Part shown: piece after piece, positions 39,215 to 48,577 of the stretch
How the letters are laid out: every line of letters begins with the position of its first letter
Position numbering within the stretch: position 1 is the stretch's first letter
Source of the DNA: Oligoflexus sp.
GTDB taxonomy: Bacteria > Bdellovibrionota_B > Oligoflexia > Oligoflexales > Oligoflexaceae
Assembly (NCBI GenBank): GCA_014378195.1
Contig: JACMOC010000075.1
Coordinates: 1-55,894, forward strand
Direction: 5' to 3'
DNA length: 55,894 bases
Notes under the pieces: model-generated
The model's database searches: none
The model's input: the letters and a program-made list of their open reading frames with translations, nothing else
Told to the model about the DNA's origin: nothing
Made by a program: the position numbers and the translations under genes

Positions 39215-40216
39215 GTGAAATTTCTAGTATTCACTCTTACTTTTCTGAGTTCGTTTTCTGCGCATGCAGCAGATGCTCTTTATAAAATCAGTCATCGCAT
39301 TCCACTTTCAGGTCCGGAAGGTTGGGACCTTCTCGCTGTCGATCCGCAAAGCGATCGTTTGTTTGTCACGCGAAGCAACCGTGTTGATGTCATCGATCTG
39401 AAAAAAGACGCCGTCATCGGTACAATCACAAAGGGCTTGGATGGTGCTCATGGTGTTGCCTTCGTGCCAAATCTCAAAAAAGGCTATATAACAAGCGGCA
39501 GAACCGGGAAGGTCGTTGTTTTTAATCTCGACACTCTTCAGGTTCAAAGTGAGATCACTGCTGGCGATAAGCCTGATGTGGTTCTGTTTGATGCCAACAG
39601 TGGAAAGCTTTTCGTTTTTAATTCATCCGGCAAATCGGTGACGGTCATCAATCCAGAGAACGATGCTGTGGTGAAGACCATACCTGTCAGCGGCGAACCG
39701 GAATTCGGTGCCGTCATTGGCAATAATTTGTACTTCAACACGGAGGACAACAATTCACTCGGCATGATCGATACCCACGAGCTTGTTTTGAAAAAGACCT
39801 GGCCGCTTCCTGGTTGCGATGGTCCCACGGGGATGGCGGCTGATATCAAGGCGGAACGAATATTTTCAGCTTGCGGCAATGGAGTCATGGTCGTCTCAGA
39901 GGCAAAAACGGGGAAAAACATAAAAAATATCCCTATCGGTAAAGGCCCTGACGGATCGGGATTTGACGATGGATATATTTTCAGTTCCAATGGCGGAAGT
40001 GGCGATTTGAGTGTCATCAAAGTCCGTGATCCCAATAGCTTTGATGTGACTCAAACCCTTTCGACTCAAAAGGGCGCTCGCACGATGGCGATAAATTCCG
40101 TCAAACACACGATTTATACCATCGCAGCGAAGTATGCAGCGGCTGATCCGAAGGCCCCTCATACCAGGCCCGCTATACTGCCAGGAAGCGTTGAAATCCT
40201 CGTCCTCAACCGATAA
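39215..40216 (+). CDS. Periplasmic YVTN/YncE-type beta-propeller protein
   Basis: 333 residues from GTG 39215 with AAGGA seven bases upstream. A signal peptide (KFLVFTLTFLSSFSAHA) is followed by WD/YVTN-like repeats: VDPQSDRLFVTRSNRVDVID, GHGVAF-type GAHGVAFVPNLKKGYI, ANSGKLFVFNSSGKSVTVIN and NDAVVKTIPVSGEPE. Seven-bladed propellers of this type occur in binding and redox partner proteins. There is no enzyme signature. Its nearness to a PQQ operon is not evidence of PQQ binding. Confidence 0.85.
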   Translation: MKFLVFTLTFLSSFSAHAADALYKISHRIPLSGPEGWDLLAVDPQSDRLFVTRSNRVDVIDLKKDAVIGTITKGLDGAHGVAFVPNLKKGYITSGRTGKVVVFNLDTLQVQSEITAGDKPDVVLFDANSGKLFVFNSSGKSVTVINPENDAVVKTIPVSGEPEFGAVIGNNLYFNTEDNNSLGMIDTHELVLKKTWPLPGCDGPTGMAADIKAERIFSACGNGVMVVSEAKTGKNIKNIPIGKGPDGSGFDDGYIFSSNGGSGDLSVIKVRDPNSFDVTQTLSTQKGARTMAINSVKHTIYTIAAKYAAADPKAPHTRPAILPGSVEILVLNR

Positions 40217-40514
40217 TTCCCCCTAGGATTCCTAATTAGATCGCGGTGAATGACCTTCGCTTCACCACGTATCGTTCGACCTCAATCCTTATCTCGCCTG
40301 TCTGCCGCTTTTAGGGATCAAAATGCACATTTTGACTCCTTTGGATTAGTTAGCGTCAAATGCCACAGCCGCCTTTTGTATTTTCTCCCTGCAATCAAGT
40401 TCTTATTCCGCCATTAGCCTTCTGGACACCGAATTGCAGTGTTGTTGATGATTCATCCCATTTTTTCGGATCAACTTACACCTACTTTCTCAGTCCATGA
40501 ATCGAGATCAACCC

Positions 40515-41081
40515 ATGATTAGGAAAGTTTGGACGCTGTCCTGCGCAGCCATATTTTTATCAAGCTCCATTGGAGCTTTAAGCCTAAACGCTAAAATTGC
40601 TAAAGAAAAAAATGCCAAGACAGAATTATTTCGTTCGAAAAACAATTATTTTCATTTTGATCGTGTGGAATTCAAGAGTTCGGACTCTATCCTCACGCCC
40701 GAAGAAATAACGAGGTTAGTGGCTTATAGCAGACAAGCTCATTTCGATTCTCATTCCTCTCAGATACTTGTCGTTTCGTGGAGCGATAAAGATATCCCGG
40801 ACGAAGGGAATCTGACTGCTGTCGAGAAAGAGCTGGCCCATTCGCGCTCTGAGCACATTATCAAAGTTTTGAAAGAATCAGGAGCCAGCAGCGTCGACTC
40901 GATAGAGATGACTTCCCAACCGCTGTGGCTCGAGAAGTTTTTTGCAACCGAGAGCGCTCAAGCGAAAATCGCGGGCTTTGGTGGGCGCCTTAAGGCCAAT
41001 AAAGATGATATTGGAACACGGCTCAAACTTGAGGGAGGGCCTCGGCGTTCGGTTATTGTAACCAGAACTCCTCAGAAATAG
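40515..41081 (+). CDS. Exported protein with an OmpA-C-like fold
   Basis: 188 residues from ATG 40515 (MIRKVWTLSCAAIFLSSSIG signal); ATG 40497 is a possible alternative. The body HFDRVEFKSSDSILTPEE...LVVSWSDKDI...LAHSRSEHIIKVLKESGA resembles the secondary-structure pattern and the SxxR-xxxIxxxLxxxGA segment of OmpA-like peptidoglycan-binding domains, but the classical NR..D motif is not obvious. It may have a cell-wall-associated function. Confidence 0.55.
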   Translation: MIRKVWTLSCAAIFLSSSIGALSLNAKIAKEKNAKTELFRSKNNYFHFDRVEFKSSDSILTPEEITRLVAYSRQAHFDSHSSQILVVSWSDKDIPDEGNLTAVEKELAHSRSEHIIKVLKESGASSVDSIEMTSQPLWLEKFFATESAQAKIAGFGGRLKANKDDIGTRLKLEGGPRRSVIVTRTPQK

Positions 41082-41355
41082 GATAGTCAGCTACCAAGTC
41101 TCTAGATGACGCGATTCGTCTCTCTCACAAACTTTCATAACGTGGAACAGACATTATGATTACGGAGCCGAATTCAAGGGAAAAGGCTTGTTAATCACCG
41201 ATAACCAGCGGCACATTCGCTATATTAGCTGTCGCCTTTTTCTTGCAGGCGGTCCCATGTCTTAGCCAAATTTAGAAATGAATTTGGCCGAAACTAGCCC
41301 TGGGGAGCTAACAGGACAAACGATGAAATTCAGGTCTGCCCTGTGCAATAAAGAT

Positions 41356-41778
41356 TCAGGATTCAATTGACTTAATTATAATCTGCGTTTTTTTGCTTAG
41401 GTGAGCCAGCTGCTCAGACGTCGTGCGCTCGGTTTTTTTAATGAGGGAGTCCAGCTCACCCTTAAATCGATCAAGACGAACACGCAGCTCTTCTGTTGCA
41501 TCTTTGGTATCCATAAGAGCCAAATGTGCTTTTACTTTTGCTGTGTCCAATGCTGTGTGTGCCTGGCGACTCTCGTCGTGGATTTGTTGCACAAGATTAT
41601 CCATCCATACTGTGCCTTCGTGAAGAAATCCTTGGAATTCTGCGAGAGTCAGGTCAGCAGTCGCTTCAAGGCTCACAGCTTTGTGATCTAGCCCCGTTTT
41701 GAATGCGAACATTTTTGTTTCGGCTTCGTCGAGAAGGAGGTGAAGCTGTTTGCCTATGGACGATTGTTTAGCTGGCAT
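41356..41778 (-). CDS. Coiled-coil protein of unknown function
   Basis: 140 residues from ATG 41778, chosen because AAGGA lies eight bases upstream; the frame extends to 41835. It is almost entirely helical and charged, with heptad-like stretches (TADLTLAEFQGFLHEG, LRVRLDRFKGELDSLIKKTE). There is no signal peptide, membrane helix or family match. It is monocistronic. Confidence 0.6.
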   Translation of the reverse strand: MPAKQSSIGKQLHLLLDEAETKMFAFKTGLDHKAVSLEATADLTLAEFQGFLHEGTVWMDNLVQQIHDESRQAHTALDTAKVKAHLALMDTKDATEELRVRLDRFKGELDSLIKKTERTTSEQLAHLSKKTQIIIKSIES

Positions 41779-41956
41779 GAGGTGATCCTTCTGTTGGTTA
41801 TGTCTAAGCACGGAAGACAGGGTACGAGATAGCACTGGAGCAATTTCAGTGCCAAATCTTAGTTCAGCCTAAAACTCAGCGGGCAACAACTTAAAAAACT
41901 GGTTCGGAAATTGCTCAGGAGGGTTGTGAGCCAGCGTTATAGGAGAGAGCAAGCTG

Positions 41957-42283
41957 ATGCGTTACATAATGCCTTCGATGTCAAGTGCATGCTTTTTAGT
42001 AGGATTACTGTCCATAGGACCTCTCTTTGCTCCTCATGGTGGGGCCGAGCCGGCTTTGAAAAAAACCGAGCGGGAAATCGTGTCTGGCGATAGAACGCCC
42101 ACTCGTTTTGTTCCCACACCGCGCGCACTTACCTTCGAAAGCTCCTGCTCATCACGCGAACCTTGGGCGGCCCGGGCTGATTCGCAGTGGAATACGGTCG
42201 AGATTGGTTTTAGGGTCCCCTTACAATCGAACGCTACCTTACAAATCGCGCCTTACACACATTATAACTGTGGAAGGCCTTAG
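41957..42283 (+). CDS. Small exported protein
   Basis: 108 residues with an N-terminal signal (SSACFLVGLLSIGPLFAPHGGA) and AGGAGA ten bases upstream. The mature part has two Cys-containing segments (FESSCSSREPW, YTHYNCGRP), which would allow a disulfide. No family was recognised; coding status is moderately supported by the signal peptide. Confidence 0.5.
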   Translation: MRYIMPSMSSACFLVGLLSIGPLFAPHGGAEPALKKTEREIVSGDRTPTRFVPTPRALTFESSCSSREPWAARADSQWNTVEIGFRVPLQSNATLQIAPYTHYNCGRP

Positions 42284-42462
42284 CGCCACATAACACTTAT
42301 AGCGTTAGAAGGCGCAATCATTTTGGGGATTTCACCCCGCACGTGTTTTACGATTTCGGATTCTGTTGCTCCGGCAACGGGAAATAGCTGTTTTGATCAG
42401 TGAGTCGCACCCTGGCATAGGTGTTGCGTTGCACCTATCGAATGAGTCAATCGGGAGACGAT

Positions 42463-43635
42463 ATGCAAGCCTCTATGAGAGTCATCGGGCTATTGAAGCC
42501 GCTAATGATCGCGTTTAGCATTCTCTGCTGTGCTCCTCAGGGCTACAGTGAAGGGCAGAAAGCGGCTGATAGTCGCGATTTGGAGCTTCATCCCCATATG
42601 CAAATCGCTTATCAGAATCTCGTAAAGATTCTCAACGCGACTGCACGGGATACCGATTCGAGAAGTCCAGCGGAACGGTCAAAGATAGAAGCGCATTTAA
42701 AGGCTCTGGCTGACGAAGCGACGATCATTCATAGAATGGTATTGTCAGGCGATAAGGGCCATGAGTTCTTGTCGGAAGAACTTCAGAGAAGCAGTGGACT
42801 TGCTTACTCCCGCTACAGCGCTGGCTTTCGCGAGCAGGCGAAGTTCCATATTTCGGAAGTGGTGAATGCGTGTTTTGGATGTCACACCAGTCGAGAGAGT
42901 TCTCACGATTCGAGTTTTACTGCGAGTTTCAGCAAGGATCTGGAACTTGAAAGCTTCGATTCGCTGGCGAGAGCGCGGTTTTTGACGCTATCGAGACGCT
43001 TTGAAGATTCGGCAAGTGAATACGAACGTATTTTGAAATCAAACAATATTAACGCCGATGAAATGATAAATTTTGATCCTGTCGTCGAATATCTGATTCT
43101 AACGCTTCGGGTAAAAAATGATCAGAGACGGGCTCTTAAGACATTGGAAGCGATGCAGAAAAATACTTATCCCGAGGTCATAAAACAGGATCTGGAAGCT
43201 TGGTCCAAAGCGCTCAGGGCTGTGCCTTTAGCGGATAATCACGGGAACGGCCTGGAAAGAGGACGAGCGTTGATCGCTTTAGCCAAAGGTCAGATGGAGT
43301 TTCCCAAAGATCGCAGTGGAATGGTACAGTACGTCCTCGCTTCCAAATATATACAGGAATTCTTAAGGACGGAAAATCTCACTGACCTTGATAAGGCACA
43401 AGGGTACTATGAGTTAGGCGGTTGTGAGTTGTTGCTCTCCACCCCTTATTCTGCTGACGAAGCCAATATATATTTTGCGGAAACGATCCGCTTAAGCCCC
43501 AAAACGCCGCTCTCTAAAAAAGCATTTACACGCTACGAAGAAAATCTGGTGAACGGTTATAGCGGAAGTTCTGGGTATCACTTGCCGGAAGACGAAGCCA
43601 AAAAGCTAAACGAGCTGCGCAAGATATCGTTTTGA
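42463..43635 (+). CDS. Exported protein with a single c-type haem motif
   Basis: 390 residues from ATG 42463 (GGGAGA 5-6 bases upstream; GTG 42421 and ATG 42475 are alternatives). A signal peptide precedes an all-helical domain in which CFGCH (Cys137-His141) is a c-type haem attachment site; the helical context (HPHMQIAYQNL, EEQ/HISEVVNA) resembles cytochrome c'-like bundles. The C-terminal two thirds are TPR-like (RFEDSASEYERILKSN, RALKTLEAMQKN, ELGGCELLLSTPYSAD). It is probably periplasmic electron transfer or a haem-sensing scaffold. Ribosome spacing alone decides the start. Confidence 0.7.
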   Translation: MQASMRVIGLLKPLMIAFSILCCAPQGYSEGQKAADSRDLELHPHMQIAYQNLVKILNATARDTDSRSPAERSKIEAHLKALADEATIIHRMVLSGDKGHEFLSEELQRSSGLAYSRYSAGFREQAKFHISEVVNACFGCHTSRESSHDSSFTASFSKDLELESFDSLARARFLTLSRRFEDSASEYERILKSNNINADEMINFDPVVEYLILTLRVKNDQRRALKTLEAMQKNTYPEVIKQDLEAWSKALRAVPLADNHGNGLERGRALIALAKGQMEFPKDRSGMVQYVLASKYIQEFLRTENLTDLDKAQGYYELGGCELLLSTPYSADEANIYFAETIRLSPKTPLSKKAFTRYEENLVNGYSGSSGYHLPEDEAKKLNELRKISF

Positions 43636-43680
43636 GTACGGAGGAAACCCGTCACCGAAAATACAAAGGACTTACCAACA

Positions 43681-43857
43681 GTGGATATATTCGAGGCGAA
43701 TATGGACGGCATGACGATCGTTAAGAATGAAAAGCAAAATATTTTTGAACAATTTGCCCGCCTCGTAAATACTCAGCTCAATTCAGGCACAGATTATCGA
43801 TATATTTTAGATAAAGCTTTTTCGCTTCTTTATCTTCCAAAATCGAAGCAACCTTAA
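43681..43857 (+). CDS. Small hypothetical protein
   Basis: A 58-codon frame from GTG 43681 (AAAGGA about ten bases upstream; ATG 43702 is an internal alternative) encodes a helical, charged peptide (NEKQNIFEQFARLVNTQL, YRYILDKAFSLLYLPK). It has no homology that I recognise and sits between the cytochrome-like gene and a large palindrome. Confidence 0.4.
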   Translation: MDIFEANMDGMTIVKNEKQNIFEQFARLVNTQLNSGTDYRYILDKAFSLLYLPKSKQP

Positions 43858-43914
43858 CGTCGCTATACAGCTGACGATCAACTCATTGCTGACATACCGA
43901 GCCGATGGGCCCAT

Positions 43915-43953
43915 AGTGTGTTATAACACTCGAATCGAGTGTTATAACACACT
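43915..43953. promoter_or_regulatory. 39-bp near-perfect palindrome upstream of the NtrC-type gene
   Basis: 19-base arms, AGTGTGTTATAACACTCGA and TCGAGTGTTATAACACACT, are separated by one A. Each arm contains the smaller palindrome TGTTATAACA. It lies 122 bp before the response-regulator start and 58 bp after the small gene. A loose T-run (43961-43966) follows, so it may serve as a terminator, an operator, or both. Confidence 0.75.
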
Positions 43954-44074
43954 TTCTGCGTTTTTTAACGTGCTATATAGATTATTGTCCATTAACCTAT
44001 TGAATATATTGGATATTTTGCATCGAAAGGAGTGGACTGACTCTTGAATCAAGCTGAGAACTTATGACCAGAGG

Positions 44075-45544
44075 ATGCCGATTATGAACAAGCCAACAAA
44101 GTTGCCTAAACAGGCCTATACAGGATCAAAAATCCTTGTCATCGATGATGAGGAGATGTTGGCTTGGAGTATTGAGACGGAGTTGAAGGCCAATGGTGCT
44201 GAGGTGCTTTCGTGTGGAAGTCTGCGCAGCGCCCTGGAATGTTTCCCCTCCTTTCATCCCGATCTCGTTATCTGTGATCTCAGGCTCCCAGATGGGAGTG
44301 GCATGGAACTGATGAAGAAGTGGCATCAGGATCGACCTGATATGCCCTTCATCCTCATTACGGCTCATGGAGCGGTAGAATCGGCAATTGATGCCCTAAG
44401 ATTTGGGGCTTTCGATTACCTTCAAAAACCCTTCAATCTAAAAAGCCTCGCAGCGACCGTCAACCGCGCTGCTGAGATCTCGTCTTTACGTCAGAAAGTA
44501 AAACAACTTACGGGTCGAGTCGCCGTTCGTGAGCCCCTGCAGATTATCGGTCAATCCCCGGCTATGCAAAAGACGCAGCTGCACCTTCAGCGCGTGGCCC
44601 ATTCGAACGCTAATACTGTGCTTATCATGGGCGAAAGCGGAACGGGCAAAGAACTGGCCGCACGGGCTGTCCATGATTGGTCCAAAAGTAAGGACATGCC
44701 CTTTATTGAGATAAACTGCGCAAGCATTCCCGAGAATCTTCTGGAGAGCGAGCTTTTCGGTTATGAAAAAGGCGCATTCACGGATGCTCGCGAACGCAAG
44801 TTAGGGCTGTTCGAGATGGCGCAAAACGGAACGATCTTTCTCGATGAGATCGGGGAACTCCCGATCAAACTCCAGACCAAACTCCTGCGAGCCCTTGAAT
44901 CGCGGCGCTTCACACGCCTCGGCGGCACCAAGGAAGTCTCTTTCTCGGCGCGCATCGTGGCTGCCACCAACCGCAAACTCTTGGAAGAAGTCGCAGCGGG
45001 ACATTTTAGAAATGACCTCTATTACCGATTAAGCGCCCTGCCCGTACATTTGCCCCCTCTTCGCGATCGCATGGAAGACCTCACGCTCTTGACGGATTTT
45101 TTCCTCCATAAATTATGCGGCGAACTTGAGATGAAGGTCCCTAGCCTGACAGAGAGCGCCAAACGCAAATTGAATTCCCACCCATGGCCGGGCAACCTGC
45201 GCGAACTCCGTAATGTTCTGGAGAGATCGCTGGTTTTTAATCAGCCTGAATCTATCGACGAGAATGATATAGAGCTGGATGCGACTCCGGTGCTTACGGC
45301 AATCGAATCGCAGGATATCAAACCTCAGGCATTTATCAATTTGCTTTCCGTCCCCGAGGACAAAGGCGGACATCTGTTGCGTTTGCCCAAGGATGGAATA
45401 GACCTCGAGGATCTTGAAAGAGATCTCCTCACACAGGCTCTCGACCGGGCGCGAAACAATCAAACCAAGGCGGCCGAGTTGCTCGGTATCACACGCCACA
45501 CACTTCGCTATCGCCTTGAAAAATACGATCTCGTTCAAGGTTGA
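44075..45544 (+). CDS. NtrC-family sigma-54 activator (response regulator)
   Basis: 489 residues (ATG 44084 is an equally good start; AGAGG precedes it). Receiver (about 19-135) has Asp in LVICDLRLPDG. The AAA+ domain (about 155-395) has Walker A GESGTGKE (about 187-194) and Walker B-like IFLDEIGEL (about 252-260). The sigma-54 contact loop reads GAFTDA (about 233-238) instead of GAFTGA. A Fis-type helix-turn-helix (NQTKAAELLGITRHTLRYRL, about 461-480) ends the protein. It drives sigma-54 promoters when phosphorylated. The kinase gene follows 25 bp downstream. Confidence 0.95.
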   Translation: MPIMNKPTKLPKQAYTGSKILVIDDEEMLAWSIETELKANGAEVLSCGSLRSALECFPSFHPDLVICDLRLPDGSGMELMKKWHQDRPDMPFILITAHGAVESAIDALRFGAFDYLQKPFNLKSLAATVNRAAEISSLRQKVKQLTGRVAVREPLQIIGQSPAMQKTQLHLQRVAHSNANTVLIMGESGTGKELAARAVHDWSKSKDMPFIEINCASIPENLLESELFGYEKGAFTDARERKLGLFEMAQNGTIFLDEIGELPIKLQTKLLRALESRRFTRLGGTKEVSFSARIVAATNRKLLEEVAAGHFRNDLYYRLSALPVHLPPLRDRMEDLTLLTDFFLHKLCGELEMKVPSLTESAKRKLNSHPWPGNLRELRNVLERSLVFNQPESIDENDIELDATPVLTAIESQDIKPQAFINLLSVPEDKGGHLLRLPKDGIDLEDLERDLLTQALDRARNNQTKAAELLGITRHTLRYRLEKYDLVQG

Positions 45545-45569
45545 TCGAGTCTTCAGGAAAGGTCCTGTT

Positions 45570-47099
45570 ATGCCGTTGACCCATACATCGTTCACCGAGC
45601 TTTTAGCCCTCAAGTCGATTTTAGCGTTGACGGAACAACCGATTCTTTTATTTGATTCCAAAGAAAATTTGCTAGGAACGAGTTCCCAAGTGTTGTGCCT
45701 CTTTCCTTCGGCGGAATCAGAATTGAGTCTGGCAGATGTGCTCGGCTCGTCATTAAATGATTTTCGTCAGTGGTTGACCGTCGTTCAAGCTAACGCAGAT
45801 CGTACGATAGTGGAGTTCGAAGGTTATAACGTCGAACGCGAAAACAGGCACATCTCCTGGCGAGCCCAAGCGGTCTTCGGTAAAACCGACAACTTTATCG
45901 GCTTCTGCCTGGTTGGTACAGACTATACTCATATGGACAAGCTCGAATTTGACTTAAAAAAATCCGTTCGCTTGGCCGAAGATCAAAAGATGGCTCTTGA
46001 TGAATCATCCATTGTCGCGATCACTGATCAACGCGGCGTCATTCAATATGTCAACGACACCTTCTGTCGAGTCTCGGGATACGAGAGATCCGATCTCATT
46101 GGCAAAACCCATTCGGTCGTAAAATCGTCCTATCACACGCCAGAATTTTTCCACCATCTATGGCGAACCATCGGGCAGGGAAAGGTGTGGAAGGGCGAAA
46201 TTAAAAATCGAACCAAGCTGGGCGAAATTTATTGGGTAGATACGACTATTGTCCCCTTCGTGAATGAGTCCGGGAAACCTTACCAGTACGTGGCGATCCG
46301 AAACGATATCACCGAAAAAAAGATGATGCAAGAAAAGCTGGAGAAGGAACAGATCCGGGCTGTTCATGCTGAGCGCATGCAAGGTCTAGGCAAACTCGCG
46401 GCTGGGATCGCTCATGAGCTGGGCAATCCCGCGGCGTCTATCAACGCCTGGCTTGATGTTATCGAGGCTCAAAGAGAACGAGGGCATCTCGATGTCGAAT
46501 TTTTCGCGCGTATGATTCCGAAAGTCAGGAAAGATGCGGCGCGCATTCGCGATATCATTCGAGGGATGCTTGCTTATGCCCGGGACGGTTCGCGGGATCC
46601 TTTTCAACTGGAAAATCCTTTGCTTTTGGTTAACCAGATGATCGAGAACTGCAATTATAAGTTGCGTGCGTTTAACGTTACTATAGAGGTGAGTGCGCTC
46701 AATCCCTATCTAAGTCTTGAATGTCGCAGTACGGAAATCGCTCAAATGCTCGTGAATTTTATATTGAACGCCTGTGATGCTATTCAGTCCTTCGATGAGA
46801 AATGGATCAAAATAGCAGTGCTTGATAAGCGGGAGAATATCGAATTTCGCATCATCGACAGTGGATTTGGTATCCCTGAGGATTTGCTCGAGAGCATCTT
46901 CAATCCATTTTTCACAACCAAGCCCGTGGGCATGGGGACGGGTCTTGGATTGAGTATAGCCAAATCAATTGTTGATAATCACCAGGGCACGATTTCAATT
47001 GATCGCGCGTGCCTCAATACCTGTTTTGTCATATCTCTACCAAAAAGGCAAAATCTCGACCAAGCTGATGCAAATCATGATGTTTTCGATACAAAGTGA
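45570..47099 (+). CDS. PAS-domain sensor histidine kinase, partner of the NtrC-type regulator
   Basis: 509 residues from ATG 45570 (AGGAAAGG eight bases upstream; the frame extends further up but overlaps the activator). No membrane helix is visible. A PAS-like N-terminal domain (about 10-130) is followed by a clear PAS ([20 protein letters not shown], about 147-166), PAC ([12 protein letters not shown], about 240-251), HisKA with His in [14 protein letters not shown] (about 281) and HATPase ([21 protein letters not shown], about 447-467). It forms an operon with the activator. The cognate pairing is inferred from order. Confidence 0.92.
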   Translation: MPLTHTSFTELLALKSILALTEQPILLFDSKENLLGTSSQVLCLFPSAESELSLADVLGSSLNDFRQWLTVVQANADRTIVEFEGYNVERENRHISWRAQAVFGKTDNFIGFCLVGTDYTHMDKLEFDLKKSVRLAEDQKMALDESSIVAITDQRGVIQYVNDTFCRVSGYERSDLIGKTHSVVKSSYHTPEFFHHLWRTIGQGKVWKGEIKNRTKLGEIYWVDTTIVPFVNESGKPYQYVAIRNDITEKKMMQEKLEKEQIRAVHAERMQGLGKLAAGIAHELGNPAASINAWLDVIEAQRERGHLDVEFFARMIPKVRKDAARIRDIIRGMLAYARDGSRDPFQLENPLLLVNQMIENCNYKLRAFNVTIEVSALNPYLSLECRSTEIAQMLVNFILNACDAIQSFDEKWIKIAVLDKRENIEFRIIDSGFGIPEDLLESIFNPFFTTKPVGMGTGLGLSIAKSIVDNHQGTISIDRACLNTCFVISLPKRQNLDQADANHDVFDTK

Positions 47100-47473
47100 G
47101 CGTCGATAATATCGGTAAGCTCCTTCAGCGGGAACGGTTTTGAAAGACAGATTTTCGCTTCAATTTTGATCATTTCCGCTTTGCTTGGAGGCGTGTAGGC
47201 CGTGATGATAATAGCTGCGTATGCAGGGTGCCGTCGTTTGAGCTCGTTTAACATAGCAAGGCTTCGCCCGTCGGGTAAGTTCTGGTCACAGACTATGAGG
47301 TGAGGTTTGAAGACCTCAAACTCCTTTATACCCATATTCAGGTCATGGGCCGACCTCACTTCATAGCCGAGGTTGGTTAGCTCGTGACTTATGCACCAGC
47401 TCAAGAGTTCTTCGTCGTCGATGAGCAGTATTTTTTTTGCGACTGGTGTAAGCAAACGACTATTCTCACCCAT
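47075..47473 (-). CDS. Stand-alone receiver (single-domain response regulator)
   Basis: 132 residues from ATG 47473 (GAGGGAA upstream). Only a receiver is present: KILLIDDEELLSWCISHEL, phospho-acceptor Asp in LIVCDQNLPDG, IIITAYT and LSKPFPL. The N-terminal KILLIDDEELLSW closely resembles KILVIDDEEMLAW of the NtrC-type receiver, so it may be phosphorylated by the same kinase. It converges with that kinase gene and overlaps its last 25 bp. There is no output domain, so it would act as a phosphate sink or via protein contact. Confidence 0.9.
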   Translation of the reverse strand: MGENSRLLTPVAKKILLIDDEELLSWCISHELTNLGYEVRSAHDLNMGIKEFEVFKPHLIVCDQNLPDGRSLAMLNELKRRHPAYAAIIITAYTPPSKAEMIKIEAKICLSKPFPLKELTDIIDAHFVSKTS

Positions 47474-47538
47474 ATATGTTCCCTCGCTATTGGATTGGTA
47501 CAAGCAAAGGTAGTGCCACAGCTCAAAGAAAGTTCACA

Positions 47539-48522
47539 ATGGCTCAACTCCTGAAACTACTGGCAATTCTCCTACTACTCCCGGTCATAGGCGCAGTGGG
47601 TTTTGGTTTTATCGAACATCTTAGGCCACTTGACGCTATCTATATGGCCTTTATCACACTCTCAACTGTTGGCTACGAGGTTGTGAAGCCTCTCTCGGAC
47701 GGCGGCAAAGTCTTCGTTATCGGGTTTCTCATGGTGAGTTTCACCAGCTTTTTTTACGCTCTGAGTGAGCTGGGGGAAATGCTTGTTAAGGGCGACCTCC
47801 ATCGTTTGATTAAGAGGCGGATCATGGATAGGCAGATCAAAGAATTATCGAAGCACGCTATCATTTGTGGGTTTGGTCGCATGGGGCAGAGCGTAGCGAT
47901 GGAGCTGCACAAAAAGGGAATTGATTTTGTCGTTATCGATATCAACCCGGAACGCATCCACCTCGCCGTTCAAGAGGGGTGGCGTTGCATTCGAGGCGAT
48001 GCTTCCGAGGACAGTGTCCTGGACGAAGCCGGGATTCATAAAGCACACTCTCTGACGACGGTACTGCCTCACGATCCTGATAACCTCTTTTGTGTCATGG
48101 CGGCCCGTCTGCTTAATAAAGACCTGATTATCATTGCACGTTCCAATGCCGACAGTTCGGTCCATAAACTCAAACGAGCCGGTGCGACTCGAATTGTCAG
48201 TCCTTACTCCACAGGTGCGGTGAAAATTTCGCAACTTATGATTCATCCCGAGCTTGATGATTTTATGGAAATCTTCAGTGACCGCGAGGCCGACGTTGAT
48301 CTCACGGTGGTACATGTCAAAAAAGATGTAATATTTTTCGGCAATCGTTTGCGCGATATGGACCTTAATGCCTTAGGCATCATGGTGATAGGTCTGAAAA
48401 AGAGTGGTGGAAAAGTCTCTTTTCCACCGGATCTGGATGTCATATTAGACGAAAACTTTGTGCTCATCCTGATAGGTCGTGTCGCACGTTTGAATGAGAT
48501 TTTTGCTCGGGACTTGAAATAA
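47539..48522 (+). CDS. Two-TM potassium channel with RCK domain
   Basis: 327 residues from ATG 47539. Two membrane helices (LLKLLAILLLLPVIGAVGFG and GKVFVIGFLMVSFTSFFYAL) flank a pore loop FITLSTVGYEVVKPL (about 38-52), where the selectivity filter reads TVGYE rather than TVGYG(D/E). A TrkA-N/RCK domain (HAIICGFGRMGQSVAMELH, about 107-125) and a TrkA-C domain (about 250-325) form the gating ring. It is divergent from the stand-alone receiver gene. No ribosome-binding site is strong (AAAGAAAG). Confidence 0.9.
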   Translation: MAQLLKLLAILLLLPVIGAVGFGFIEHLRPLDAIYMAFITLSTVGYEVVKPLSDGGKVFVIGFLMVSFTSFFYALSELGEMLVKGDLHRLIKRRIMDRQIKELSKHAIICGFGRMGQSVAMELHKKGIDFVVIDINPERIHLAVQEGWRCIRGDASEDSVLDEAGIHKAHSLTTVLPHDPDNLFCVMAARLLNKDLIIIARSNADSSVHKLKRAGATRIVSPYSTGAVKISQLMIHPELDDFMEIFSDREADVDLTVVHVKKDVIFFGNRLRDMDLNALGIMVIGLKKSGGKVSFPPDLDVILDENFVLILIGRVARLNEIFARDLK

Positions 48523-48577
48523 CCGAGTTCTAAGGTATACGAGTTAGGTAGGTGTTGACTCTGACTTGAGGCCTTTG

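Noticed and set aside
39215..40216. PQQ-dependent dehydrogenase
   Set aside because: The propeller protein lacks the Trp-docking motifs and catalytic residues of quinoprotein dehydrogenases and is only 333 residues long.
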